Shown here one piece after another: positions 9,425 through 18,163 of a DNA stretch of 64,000 nt. Under the pieces are notes generated by a model. That model was not told the DNA's origin. It made no database searches and saw only the letters and a list, made by a program, of their open reading frames with translations. How positions within the stretch are numbered: the stretch's first letter is position 1; each line of letters opens with the position of its first letter. The DNA comes from CAVURW01 sp963743595. Its GTDB lineage: Bacteria > Verrucomicrobiota > Verrucomicrobiia > Methylacidiphilales > UBA1321. Where the stretch lies: positions 120,926-184,925 of the forward strand of contig CAVURW010000014.1 in the NCBI GenBank assembly GCA_963743595.1, in the 5' to 3' direction. The position numbers and the translations under genes were made by a program.

Positions 9425-10681
9425 CGTTTCGATATTGGGGAATGCGTCGACGTGAAAGCGCTTCGGAAAAAGATTCGGCTGAACTTGCATCAAATGCCCC
9501 ACGCTCTCGACCACCTCGTCCCAAGCCGCCATGCAGATGGTGCGTTGTTGCTCCGGGTTTTCGCCTTCACTAAACATGATGAAGTCGGTTTTGGGTAAGA
9601 GGATTTGGTGGCCACGTCGCCAGACACAGTAGGACATGGCGCGATCGTTAACACTGTTACGAACAGCGGTGTAGGTGGCGGGATAAATGGAGTTTTTCTC
9701 TTTGCGGAAGATGTCCTCTAAAATCTGTTGTTGCGCGTTGTAGTTGTCTCGCAAGGATGCATTGCGCAATCCCATCAGATCATTATAACGCGGCGATTCC
9801 TCGGGCGGAATCCAAGTGATCCAACGCTCGTCTTTCCACGTGAGCAGGTGGGGAGTCAAGCACCGGTGATTATCCAGCGCCTCCACCACACGCTCGAAAA
9901 AACCGGAATGCCCTTCAAGCTCTTCGGAGCCGGTCGCAAAAACGGTATCGCGATTCGGGATAGCAACCACGGGGGCACCCTTCACCGGCAGTGAGGTGAA
10001 CAATCCCTTCAGGAGAAGTCGACAGGGCCCATAGCCGTCCGACCAAGTCGCGCGGAACACTCCCGGCTCGATCTTTGTGAGTGGTGAGGACGAGATTTTA
10101 GTCAGGTTTTTCACCGCGATGCTAAACGCTTCGCCCATCTTCTTGCCCTTGCTCGCCAACATCTCGTTCGTAAGAAATTTGATCGTGGAGGCGTTGTCGA
10201 GAACCACGTAGGCGGTGTGAAACTCGGTGACTGGAATGCCGGGGAATGGCGGTTGCACATCCACGCCAGTCTCTAACCGCTGCTTCAGACAGTAGGTGTC
10301 GAAATAAAAGCGCTCACGAACGCACGGAAGGAGATCATTGGCGAAATTGCCAAAATTTTCACCCGGATATCCTTCGATCAAACTGGACGCCGCAGCGTGG
10401 ATGACCTTTGCCCGTTGATCATCGTAGGAGTGGAGGTAGTCGGGAAAATAGAGCGAGAGATCCAGCGTCCGTTGAGCCGATACGATGGAGAATTCCTTCT
10501 TACGAAATTCCAGAATTTGTTCACCGCCGAGCAGGCGATACTCAGAGAAAATGGCTAAACCGAATTCGTCTTGCGGAGAGATCTCAGCGTCGGAAGAGGT
10601 TTCCATGGCACCCATGAAGTTGGAGCCCCGTGCCAGTCCGGTCAAGACCGCGTGTTCACTGTTTTCGAGAGAGTAATACAA
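9395..10681 (-). CDS. DUF1444-like protein
   Basis: 428 residues, no signal peptide, no clear membrane segment. The middle (about residues 150-260) resembles the DUF1444/YtpQ family: a stretch ending TAYVVLDNAST, a helical part, a segment ending FRATWSDGYGPCRLLL, and then VVAIPNRDTVFATGSEE, which is the most recognisable piece. The family has no established function. The C-terminal 170 residues (from about 260) are rich in Trp and charged residues and extend beyond the B. subtilis homologue. It overlaps the HDAC-like gene by 30 bases tail to tail. Its start is 18 bases after the HlyD-type gene stop, so it may be the last gene of the efflux operon. Confidence 0.6.
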   Translation of the reverse strand: MYYSLENSEHAVLTGLARGSNFMGAMETSSDAEISPQDEFGLAIFSEYRLLGGEQILEFRKKEFSIVSAQRTLDLSLYFPDYLHSYDDQRAKVIHAAASSLIEGYPGENFGNFANDLLPCVRERFYFDTYCLKQRLETGVDVQPPFPGIPVTEFHTAYVVLDNASTIKFLTNEMLASKGKKMGEAFSIAVKNLTKISSSPLTKIEPGVFRATWSDGYGPCRLLLKGLFTSLPVKGAPVVAIPNRDTVFATGSEELEGHSGFFERVVEALDNHRCLTPHLLTWKDERWITWIPPEESPRYNDLMGLRNASLRDNYNAQQQILEDIFRKEKNSIYPATYTAVRNSVNDRAMSYCVWRRGHQILLPKTDFIMFSEGENPEQQRTICMAAWDEVVESVGHLMQVQPNLFPKRFHVDAFPNIETLQKLDVRFR

Positions 10682-10699
10682 CCCGGAAATGCTGTCCGC

Positions 10700-11566
10700 T
10701 TACTTGCGCGCAGGTGTAATCACGACGGTGCAGGTTTGGCCTGCGGCGAGATTCACGCCATCGGGCACTTTATCAATATGGATCCGCACGGGAATACGCT
10801 GTGCCAAGCGCACCCAAGTGAAGATCGGGTTCACGTTGGCGAGTCCTTCGGAGTTGTTTTCGCTATTGGTATCGGCGATTGCACGGCTGAAGCTCTCCAC
10901 GTGGCCCGATATTTCCTCGTTCCAGCCCATCAGCTCGATGTGTGCCTCATCATTGAGGTGAATGTAAGGCAGCTTGGTCTCTTCAAAGTAACCGGCGATC
11001 CAGTACGAATCGCTATCGACCAAGGTCAGCAGAGAAACGCCCGGATTGGCGTAATCGCCGATGCGTAGGGTCAAGTTCGTAGCATACCCGTTTACTGGAG
11101 AGCGGACCACCGTGCGGTCCAGATTTGCCTGGGCTAGGTCTGCAGCCGCCACTGCGGAATCATAGGCGGCGCTGGCACTTTGTGCGGTCGAGAGGTAACT
11201 GCTCAGTTCTTCCGCCGAGACAGCGGTCGGACCGACTTTCTGGCGTCGTGCGGAATTGGCGTTGGCGATGTCGAGATCAGCTTTTCGGGCGACGACAGCA
11301 GCCTTGGCCTGGGCGAGAGCGAGCTGGTAGTTGGTGGGGTCGATTTCGAATAAAACATCGCCCTTATGCACCGTTTGGTTGTCTTCCACTTCCAGTTTCA
11401 CAATGCGCCCGGCGACTTCCGGTGCCACGCGAACCACCTCCGCCCGTACGCGGCCGTCCCGTGTCCACGGAGAACGGACGTAATGCCACCAAAAGAGGTA
11501 GGCGAGAATCGCGGCGACAAGAACGAGGCCGGAGGTGCGAAGAATGCGGAGTTGAGCGGCGGTCAT
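10700..11566 (-). CDS. HlyD/AaeA-type membrane fusion protein
   Basis: Periplasmic adaptor subunit of an efflux pump, linking the inner-membrane FUSC protein to an outer-membrane channel. I chose the ATG at 11566 (MTAAQLRIL) rather than an upstream in-frame start because it falls 17 bases after the DUF1656 stop and gives a correct N-terminal anchor (LVLVAAILAYLFWWHYV). A split lipoyl (barrel-sandwich) domain flanks a helical hairpin: EVAGRIVKLEVEDNQTVHKGD opens it and VVRSPVNGYATNL closes it. A beta-barrel domain follows. Its product acts with the two upstream genes. Confidence 0.93.
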   Translation of the reverse strand: MTAAQLRILRTSGLVLVAAILAYLFWWHYVRSPWTRDGRVRAEVVRVAPEVAGRIVKLEVEDNQTVHKGDVLFEIDPTNYQLALAQAKAAVVARKADLDIANANSARRQKVGPTAVSAEELSSYLSTAQSASAAYDSAVAAADLAQANLDRTVVRSPVNGYATNLTLRIGDYANPGVSLLTLVDSDSYWIAGYFEETKLPYIHLNDEAHIELMGWNEEISGHVESFSRAIADTNSENNSEGLANVNPIFTWVRLAQRIPVRIHIDKVPDGVNLAAGQTCTVVITPARK

Positions 11567-11583
11567 GGTTGTAGGAAGTGGTG

Positions 11584-11781
11584 TTAAAAGAGGAGGCCGA
11601 TCAGGCACAGGATGATTACAAAAACAGAGGCGTCGACAAGCTGTCTGTGAGCAAACCACGTCTCGATGCGGTACCGATCCAGGACCATGCGAACCGGAAA
11701 AAAGACGAGACTCGCCACAATGAGATACGCAGAAAAGGGCGAAATGAAGATGCCGAATATATCGATTTCTTTAATATGCAT
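11584..11781 (-). CDS. DUF1656 (AaeX-like) small membrane protein
   Basis: 65 residues with two hydrophobic helices (about 9-28 and 48-65). The N-terminal EIDIFGIFISPF and the central RYRIETWFAHRQL match the DUF1656/AaeX pattern. In other bacteria this small protein is encoded between the FUSC permease and the HlyD-type adaptor, exactly as here. It starts 7 bases after the FUSC stop. Its mechanistic role is not established. Confidence 0.88.
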   Translation of the reverse strand: MHIKEIDIFGIFISPFSAYLIVASLVFFPVRMVLDRYRIETWFAHRQLVDASVFVIILCLIGLLF

Positions 11782-11788
11782 ACATGGT

Positions 11789-13879
11789 CTAAGTCAGCGA
11801 GGCCTTACTCAGCAGTCGAGGGTGCGCCGCCAGATAGAGTTCCATTTCGGTAAGCGCTCCGTAAATACGCGCCCAGATGGTGCGATGCTCCGATTGGAGG
11901 CCGGGATCAAGATCAGGCATTTCTTGTAGTTGTTTGCGCAATTCAAGCTCAGCTCGGGACGGTTGCTTTTCAAAGTGGCGAAACGCGGTGATGACCTCGG
12001 CCAGGCGTCCACGAAGCTCTGGAGGAACGGAACTCTGCTCGTACCAGTAGCGTAGTCGAATGAGTTCAATTCCTGCGTTAAGTGCGCCCAGCCCGGCATC
12101 GAGCCATTCATCTGTGTAGGTGCCGGAGAGATTTTGCGGATTATTGAGCCGGGTAATGCGGTCGTACATGCGGGTCTCCCAGTTCCACCGAGGAACAATG
12201 GGTTGGCGCTCGGCAATGAGCTGGAGTCCGATTCGGATTCGGTAGGTCACGTAGGCCCGGGCGGCTTCGGGATCGGGCGGGTAGATGAGCACATAGGCGA
12301 CCGTGCTGAAGAAAATGCCAACGAGCGTCGCCACCGCTGTATTGATCGAGCCGGCCAGATCGTAGGTCATCGGGTTGGCGGGCTGAGTTAAATTGAGGAA
12401 AACAAGCGAGAATGAAATCGCAGATGCATTGGTGCGGGGGAACGCCATAAACAGCCCCATCGGGATGAGAAACAAGCCCAGCACCACAGCTCCTGTCTCG
12501 AAATTCGCGACTGAGGTCAATACGGCATACTTGCAGATCAATGCCGCGAGTGCCGCGAAAAAAGCGATTTTGAAGAACGCCCAACCCACTCGATCGGGGT
12601 TCGGATGTGCAGCAAAAAGGCTGGTCAAAATCGCTACGAAGATGAGCGCACCCGGCCCATCCGGCCAGGCACTGGCAATCCAAAAAGCGCCGGTTGCGGA
12701 AACGGCGACGAAAGCGCGCAGAGCATTGATCCGGGCGGCTCTGAGGTCGCGATGGAAATTGAGCGTCAGCAGCGGCGTCTTATCGTGGCGATCGTGGAGA
12801 ATCTCGTTCCAATCGGTGAGCGCGCCGATGATGTGATCGATCAGATCTTCGAGGCGATCAATGACAAAGCGCTCCGAGACGAGCTCGGACATATTGGACG
12901 TTTCCGCCTCCGGGTGAAGTCGTTTGAGTTGGTCGCGGATCTGCCGGATTTCATCGAGCAGGCTATCGATGCGATTGTGCTCCAAGCGCTCCGGCATCTC
13001 GTTCAAATAGTCGATAATCACTTCATGAAAAACGTTGAGCAGGTTATGCCGGGGCCAACCGCAACGGATCAGATGGGCGTCCAGCGCACGTCGTGCTGAA
13101 ACAATGCCGAGGATGTGCGCGATGAGGCTTCGCGCATTGTTCGCCTGCAAGCGAAACGAGGCCGATTCAGCGGCGGCGTACTCGATGAGTGTGTCGAGCG
13201 CGATGCATCGCGTGATCAATTCCTTGCCGATCTGCAGGCGCACGTGATTGTCCGCCTTATACGAGTAGACGGCGCGCTTGGCCGCCAGTACGAGCGCTTG
13301 TCGGATTTTCGCCAGCGTTTCATCTTTGGCGCGGTGAGGCGCGAAGAACCCGGTGATCACCACCGAGGTCATGATTCCGATGATGATGCACGAGCTGCGG
13401 GCCATCGCGATGTAGAAGACATCTTGCGGGGAATTGATCGCGTCAGCGGCAACGATTCCCGCGGTGTACCCGGCGAGAACGGTGGCGTAAGCACGGAAGT
13501 TCGTGAGCATTTGCGAGAGCCACGTGCAGCCCCCGACGATCGTGGCCAGTGCCAGGACGAAGAACTCCGGCGTTTGTGAAAAACAGGAGATGAGGATGAT
13601 CGCGAGAATACAGCCCGATACCGTGCCGATCACCCGGTAAAGGCTCTTCGAGAGGACCATTCCTGGCGTCGGTTGCGCCACGATCCACACGGTTAACCAC
13701 GCCCAGTGAGGCGATTCCAATTGCGCCGCGCACGCAATGTAGAAGGCCACCATGCTCGTGATCCAGTTCCGTAACGCGAACCCGATCATATCGATGCCGT
13801 CCGGGGACGCGCAGGACCGCACCAGAGCTTGGCTGCGCTCGGCGAGGGCTCGGTAAAGCTTCTGAAAGGCCCGTTGCAC
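11789..13879 (-). CDS. FUSC/AaeB-type aromatic-acid efflux permease
   Basis: 696 residues. Two hydrophobic blocks of about five to six helices each (about 30-185 and 385-540) are separated by a soluble helical domain (about 190-370), and a soluble C-terminal tail follows. That is the fusaric-acid-resistance / AaeB architecture. Typical segments include AWLTVWIVAQPTPGMVLSKSLYR and the second-repeat equivalent near GALIFVAILTSLFAAHPNP. Family members export aromatic carboxylic acids and related toxins. It is the first gene of a three-gene set with DUF1656 and HlyD-type genes. A candidate promoter with dyad symmetry lies about 65-85 bases upstream. Confidence 0.93.
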   Translation of the reverse strand: MQRAFQKLYRALAERSQALVRSCASPDGIDMIGFALRNWITSMVAFYIACAAQLESPHWAWLTVWIVAQPTPGMVLSKSLYRVIGTVSGCILAIILISCFSQTPEFFVLALATIVGGCTWLSQMLTNFRAYATVLAGYTAGIVAADAINSPQDVFYIAMARSSCIIIGIMTSVVITGFFAPHRAKDETLAKIRQALVLAAKRAVYSYKADNHVRLQIGKELITRCIALDTLIEYAAAESASFRLQANNARSLIAHILGIVSARRALDAHLIRCGWPRHNLLNVFHEVIIDYLNEMPERLEHNRIDSLLDEIRQIRDQLKRLHPEAETSNMSELVSERFVIDRLEDLIDHIIGALTDWNEILHDRHDKTPLLTLNFHRDLRAARINALRAFVAVSATGAFWIASAWPDGPGALIFVAILTSLFAAHPNPDRVGWAFFKIAFFAALAALICKYAVLTSVANFETGAVVLGLFLIPMGLFMAFPRTNASAISFSLVFLNLTQPANPMTYDLAGSINTAVATLVGIFFSTVAYVLIYPPDPEAARAYVTYRIRIGLQLIAERQPIVPRWNWETRMYDRITRLNNPQNLSGTYTDEWLDAGLGALNAGIELIRLRYWYEQSSVPPELRGRLAEVITAFRHFEKQPSRAELELRKQLQEMPDLDPGLQSEHRTIWARIYGALTEMELYLAAHPRLLSKASLT

Positions 13880-13941
13880 GGAGGTAGAGAATCGCGCAGA
13901 ATGGATGATGGGTCTAGAGAAGATTTTCGAGCGATGTATTA

Positions 13942-13962
13942 GCCCATATTATACGGATGGGC
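13942..13962 (-). promoter_or_regulatory. Candidate promoter/operator of the efflux operon
   Basis: Perfect 6-base arms GCCCAT and ATGGGC are separated by nine bases. Within the dyad, the minus strand reads TATAAT (13948-13953), a perfect -10 hexamer, about 70 bases before the FUSC start. No convincing -35 box is seen at the usual spacing, which is common for activator- or repressor-controlled promoters. A dyad centred on a -10 box is where a repressor would bind; the regulator itself is not in this neighbourhood. Confidence 0.4.
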
Positions 13963-13970
13963 GTCGATAA

Positions 13971-14711
13971 TTAGGGCGTGTTCAAAGAGACGCCTGCGAC
14001 GTAGCACCCGAAGATGGCGTTTCGGTGCAGCACGTCCCAGGTCGAAAAACCGACCGATTTGAGCAACTCAATTTGAAAGTGAAGTGAACGAGGCGTGTCT
14101 TCGCGGTCGATATACTCGAATACGAGATCGCGATAAGCGGAGTCGCGGAGTTGAGTCAAATACTCGCCGTAACGTTGCCAAGAGAGATCCCCGAGATCGG
14201 CGATGTCAGACGGCATTAAGTCGAACACATAAACGCGTCCGCCCGGCTTCAGACATGCGTGAAGATTGCGAAAGACCGACTGCCATTCCGATTCCTCGCG
14301 CAGATGGTGGAGAACAGCGGCGGCGAGTATGCAATCGACCGATTTCGGCGGGATTTGCAGCTGGCGCAAATCGGATTGCGTGCATATAAACGACGCGGCG
14401 GACTGGGCGGCGTGGAGTCGCTCCTCTGCGCGGGTGAGCATTGGCTGGCTGAGATCGACGAGCTGGCAGTGTAATCCGGGGCGTTGCTGAAGAACGCGCA
14501 GCGTAAAATTGCCCGCACCGCAGCCCAGATCGAGCAAATGATCACCCGGCTTCAGGTACGCGCTGGCACTACAGGCGACAAGATCGAGCACCAGCGCCGC
14601 GTCCATGGTGGCTAGCTGGCCGGTCTCCAGATTGCTGAACCGATCGACGTCTTTATCGAATCGTTCCTGGATCTCGGTGGTGGTGGATTTGAGGTGAAAG
14701 GGTGTCGCCAT
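13971..14711 (-). CDS. Class I SAM-dependent methyltransferase
   Basis: About 246 residues from the ATG at 14711 (MATPFHLKS), chosen because it lies 13 bases after the preceding stop; an upstream in-frame ATG at 14762 would overlap that gene by 38 bases. The Rossmann motif I is LLDLGCGAGNFTL. Motif II region is LHCQLVDLS, and motif IV is VDCILAAAVLHHL, followed by LKPGGRVYVFDLMP. This is the ubiquinone/trans-aconitate methyltransferase-like Methyltransf_25/11 family. Substrate unknown. It follows a membrane protein with which it may be co-transcribed. Confidence 0.88.
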   Translation of the reverse strand: MATPFHLKSTTTEIQERFDKDVDRFSNLETGQLATMDAALVLDLVACSASAYLKPGDHLLDLGCGAGNFTLRVLQQRPGLHCQLVDLSQPMLTRAEERLHAAQSAASFICTQSDLRQLQIPPKSVDCILAAAVLHHLREESEWQSVFRNLHACLKPGGRVYVFDLMPSDIADLGDLSWQRYGEYLTQLRDSAYRDLVFEYIDREDTPRSLHFQIELLKSVGFSTWDVLHRNAIFGCYVAGVSLNTP

Positions 14712-14724
14712 GGGAGGCGTAAGA

Positions 14725-15750
14725 CTAACTGGAAAGGGCGGACGAGTCACGCTGCTCGGCATCTTGCTCGGCGAAGGGCGGGGTCGACGGGCCGAGAAGA
14801 GACTCGAAGGTCGGGAGCCGCCCGCTCAGAACCGTTTTCATCCACGGCTTCAGCGGACGATCCCAATCAATGAGGACGAGGTAGAGCAGCATGTCGTCGA
14901 AAAAGAAGATGTTCATGAACACGAGGCTGAGCGCGTGAAACGAGATCATAAACGGAATGAAGAACCAGCGAAACTTCGGCCAAATGAAGGCCAATGGCGC
15001 AACGAGCTCTGCTATTGTAATAAAGACAAAACCGATGCGGAGGGTTAGCGCGAAAAGTGGGTATTCTGGCGCGTGCCAACCGAGCCCTGTGTCGAAGTAG
15101 TAGGCGCGGATACTGGCATCGACGACAAAGTCTTCCATGCTTCGATTGAAAAAGACATTGTAGTAGAATTGTCCCTGAATGATGCGCGAGATCGAGACGA
15201 GCACATAGGTGGAGCAGAGGAGGGCGGCCACCGTAAAAAAGGGCCAGCGCGCATCTTCCGTGAACTCCACTTTTTCCCCCGTACCCGCCGATTTCCGTTC
15301 GTAATAGAGGTACAGATCGGCCCAAGCGAAGAACGCGAGAGCCCAGGATGTCCAAACCAGCGCTATATCGGTGTGAACGGGATCGCCGTAGGCGCGATCA
15401 ACGGTGGAGACGATCGTGACGAGTAGGCTTGCGACGGTAGCGGCGGGAGCGAAGAATCGAGGAATAAACGTGAGCAAACAGAACACAATCGAAAGGGCCC
15501 AGATCGCGGTGAGCGTGTCGGCGCGGAACACGAATGCTTTTTGCTCGTCCGTGAGCAAATTGAGGAATCCAAGCCCCTTCAATATGGAGAGCGGCAGAGC
15601 GGAGAGCCGCCACATGGGATCCAACAACATCTTAAAGATCCACAGGCCGAAAACACCCCTGCGCAAGTAGAGTAACAAGCGCGGGCTGGGGTTCTCGTTT
15701 AGGATTTCGAAGGGTCCGACGAGACGGTAAAGGAAGTGAGCGTAGTCCAT
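14725..15750 (-). CDS. Polytopic membrane protein, possibly HTTM-like
   Basis: 341 residues with roughly seven hydrophobic helices and a charged C-terminal tail. The overall pattern (an early helix after an RRG segment, several helices, then a GLGWHAPEYPLF stretch before the last helices) recalls HTTM/vitamin-K-dependent-carboxylase-like proteins, but I see no decisive motif. Its start overlaps the preceding gene by 52 bases, implying translational coupling with that membrane protein. Function unknown. Confidence 0.7.
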   Translation of the reverse strand: MDYAHFLYRLVGPFEILNENPSPRLLLYLRRGVFGLWIFKMLLDPMWRLSALPLSILKGLGFLNLLTDEQKAFVFRADTLTAIWALSIVFCLLTFIPRFFAPAATVASLLVTIVSTVDRAYGDPVHTDIALVWTSWALAFFAWADLYLYYERKSAGTGEKVEFTEDARWPFFTVAALLCSTYVLVSISRIIQGQFYYNVFFNRSMEDFVVDASIRAYYFDTGLGWHAPEYPLFALTLRIGFVFITIAELVAPLAFIWPKFRWFFIPFMISFHALSLVFMNIFFFDDMLLYLVLIDWDRPLKPWMKTVLSGRLPTFESLLGPSTPPFAEQDAEQRDSSALSS

Positions 15751-16352
15751 GTGGGTTTTTCACCGGGTTGCGGGCGGATCGGGACGGAGAACTCCCGGAT
15801 TTCCACGGTAACGACCGGATTCGCGGGATGGAGAAGGTTGTACTCGTGGGCGATGGCCTGGATGGTGGCGGGCATGCGCGGATCATTCAGATCGCGGGGA
15901 AGATCGAATTGGACAATCGAAGGAATGATTTGCTCAACGAGCAGCCGCGTTTCCGTTTTGTCCGCGTGAATGCCGATCATCTCGCCGCACTTCACGTCCG
16001 CAAGATCGAACGAATACGGGAAAATGGCCCACGCCATGATGGGGAAGTACTTAAAATTATTATTCGTGAAGTGGCCTCCGATGAGCAGCGCCATCACGAG
16101 GACAGTGACGACCGCATGCGGCATGGGAATCTTACTCAAATGCCGGCTTATGGGCGGGAACGTCACGAACGAGATGAGAAACCAAATCCAGAAGTACATC
16201 TGCCCGAAATACCAGCCGCCGCCCTTAGGAACGATGAGGGCCGATCCCAGCGAAAAAATCGCCAGGGAAATGACCATGATGCGATAGAGCTGCCAAGTGA
16301 ACAGTGGGCTGTTATCCTCAAGCTCAGGCTTCGACTCAGGACGCTCGCTCAT
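15699..16352 (-). CDS. Membrane protein with C-terminal soluble domain, unknown
   Basis: Start chosen at the ATG at 16352 (MSERPESK) rather than 16391. About 217 residues: a charged N-terminus, four hydrophobic helices (about residues 22-125), then a soluble C-terminal domain with strand-rich VVTVEIREFSVPIRP. It overlaps the next membrane gene by 52 bases, so the two products probably act together. I recognise no family. Confidence 0.7.
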   Translation of the reverse strand: MSERPESKPELEDNSPLFTWQLYRIMVISLAIFSLGSALIVPKGGGWYFGQMYFWIWFLISFVTFPPISRHLSKIPMPHAVVTVLVMALLIGGHFTNNNFKYFPIMAWAIFPYSFDLADVKCGEMIGIHADKTETRLLVEQIIPSIVQFDLPRDLNDPRMPATIQAIAHEYNLLHPANPVVTVEIREFSVPIRPQPGEKPTWTTLTSFTVSSDPSKS

Positions 16353-16441
16353 AAAAGAAGTTTTGCGCAAATGAACCGAGAAACAAGTCAAATGGAGGGA
16401 AGAGCAACAGATGCTAAGTATTCGGCAAGGATGGGCTCATC

Positions 16442-16996
16442 TCACTGAGGAGGGCGAGTGGAGTATTTCACAGCCGCCCGCTGCTTCTCCGTCCAAAACG
16501 GTGCAATGGATTCCGGGCAAACGAATGCTTGTTCCCAATGCAGGCCACATTTTTCCATTACGCGGCGCGAAGCGGCATTCGCCTCGAGAGTGGTGGCCAT
16601 GACATAGCGGATGCGAAGTGTCTTGGTGGCGTACTCGAGCAATCGCCGCGCGCCTTCCGTAGCAAACCCTAGGCTCCAATACTTGGAGAGAAATCGATAG
16701 CCCAGCTCCACCTCACCCGGGAAGAGCGCCTCATTCGGGCGGAGATGCAACCAGCCGAGGAACGTGCCGTCGGCGAGACGCGCCGACCAGAAGCCAAGCA
16801 TAGGGCCAAATCGCGAAAAGCTCTCGAGCTTTATCAGCATGTGCTCTTCGTAAATGGGCCAGGGAGCGGGCGGCTTGGCTTCATCAATGTAGCGCCGAAC
16901 GATGAGGTCTTGATCAAGCGCGTAGAGATCCGGCAGGTCGAGCGGGGAGAGTTTCCGCAGGAGCAGACGGTTCGAGCGGAGATCGGTGAGGCTCAT
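16442..16996 (-). CDS. GNAT N-acetyltransferase (RimJ/RimL type)
   Basis: About 184 residues from the ATG at 16996 (MSLTDLRSNRLLLRKL), the usual GNAT opening; a longer in-frame reading back to 17161 would run into the alanine dehydrogenase promoter region. Strand beta-4 is FLGWLHLRP, the acetyl-CoA loop region is RFLSKYWSLGFATEGARRLLEYA, and NAASRRVMEKCGLHWE is the family C-terminal motif. Such enzymes acetylate ribosomal protein N-termini or small amines; the substrate here is unknown. It diverges from alanine dehydrogenase with 72 bases between starts. Confidence 0.9.
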   Translation of the reverse strand: MSLTDLRSNRLLLRKLSPLDLPDLYALDQDLIVRRYIDEAKPPAPWPIYEEHMLIKLESFSRFGPMLGFWSARLADGTFLGWLHLRPNEALFPGEVELGYRFLSKYWSLGFATEGARRLLEYATKTLRIRYVMATTLEANAASRRVMEKCGLHWEQAFVCPESIAPFWTEKQRAAVKYSTRPPQ

Positions 16997-17068
16997 TGCA
17001 GCAATCGACGAAGCTAGACGCAAAAAGCGGCACAAGCCAAACGCTAACTCATGTGGTATCGTTTCACT

Positions 17069-18163
17069 ATGCGAATCGGCGTGCCGAAAGAGACGAAAGC
17101 GCAGGAGGGGCGCGTGGCTTTGGTGCCGGGAAATGTCTCTCGGCTGGTGCGGTTGGGCCACGAGGTGCTAGTGGAACGCAATGCCGGGCTCGGCTCGGGT
17201 TACTCCGACGGCGAGTACGAGAGCGCCGGAGCTCGCATGGTCGATGGCCCGGAGGAAGCGTTTGGCGCAGAGCTGGTTGTTAAGGTGAAAGAGCCGCTGC
17301 CGAGCGAGTATGCGTTCTTGCGGAAAAACCAGGTGCTTTTCACCTACCTGCATCTTGCGGCCAACCTGGAACTGACCCGCGTTTTGATGGAGCGAGGAGT
17401 TACGGCGATCGCCTACGAAATGGTTTCCAAGAAAGGCCGACTGCCCTTGCTCGAGCCGATGAGCGAGATTGCTGGGCGAATGAGCGTGATCGTGGGCGGC
17501 TATTTCCTGGGACGTAACCTGGGCGGTAAAGGTGTTTTGCTCGGCGGCGTGCCCGGCGTACTGCCAGGAAAAGTGGTGGTGATCGGGGGAGGCACGGCGG
17601 GCATTAATGCGGCGAGAATGGCCATGGGCTTGGGTGCTGATGTCACGATTCTGGAGGTCGATCTGGAACGCATGCGGTTCCTCGATTTGACGATGCATTC
17701 GGTGCACACGTTCTTTTCATCCGAAGCGCATTTGGAGGAGATTTTGCCAGGGACCGATTTACTGGTAGGCGCGGTATTGGTTCCCGGAGCACGCGCCCCG
17801 AAGTTGATCTCGCGGAGGATGTTGAGCTCGATGAAGCCGGGCAGCGTGTTTGTCGATATCGCGATCGATCAAGGCGGGTGCGGGGAGACCTCTCGACCCA
17901 CGACGCATGATGCCCCGATCTACGAAGAATGCAGCGTGATCCATTATTGCGTGGCGAACATGCCCGGCGCCTATGCGCGGACGGCAACGCAGGCGCTAAC
18001 CAACGTAACCGGTCCCTACGTTGAAGCGCTGGCCGATTACGGTGTCGACGCCGCGTGCGAACGGGTGGAGGGGTTGCGAGTCGGGGTGAGTGTCCGTGCA
18101 GGCGAGTTACTCTGTCGCCAGGTGGCTGAGGCGCACGGGATGCCAGTGAAAACTAACGGCTAA
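17069..18163 (+). CDS. ald: Alanine dehydrogenase
   Basis: NAD-dependent oxidative deamination of L-alanine to pyruvate and ammonia (reversible). The start is the ATG at 17069, giving MRIGVPKETKAQEGRVAL, the family N-terminus with the substrate-binding Arg. Substrate-binding Lys and the catalytic His lie in VKVKEPLPSEY and LFTYLHLAAN. The Rossmann motif is VVVIGGGTAGINAARMA and VFVDIAIDQGGCGETSRPTTH is the conserved C-terminal signature. About 364 residues, normal for the family. It is monocistronic and overlaps the GH28-like gene tail to tail by 11 bases. Confidence 0.97.
   Translation: MRIGVPKETKAQEGRVALVPGNVSRLVRLGHEVLVERNAGLGSGYSDGEYESAGARMVDGPEEAFGAELVVKVKEPLPSEYAFLRKNQVLFTYLHLAANLELTRVLMERGVTAIAYEMVSKKGRLPLLEPMSEIAGRMSVIVGGYFLGRNLGGKGVLLGGVPGVLPGKVVVIGGGTAGINAARMAMGLGADVTILEVDLERMRFLDLTMHSVHTFFSSEAHLEEILPGTDLLVGAVLVPGARAPKLISRRMLSSMKPGSVFVDIAIDQGGCGETSRPTTHDAPIYEECSVIHYCVANMPGAYARTATQALTNVTGPYVEALADYGVDAACERVEGLRVGVSVRAGELLCRQVAEAHGMPVKTNG

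Noticed and set aside
12605..13099. Plus-strand frames opposite the FUSC permease
   Set aside because: No recognisable domain, whereas the minus-strand protein is a clear family member across the whole region.
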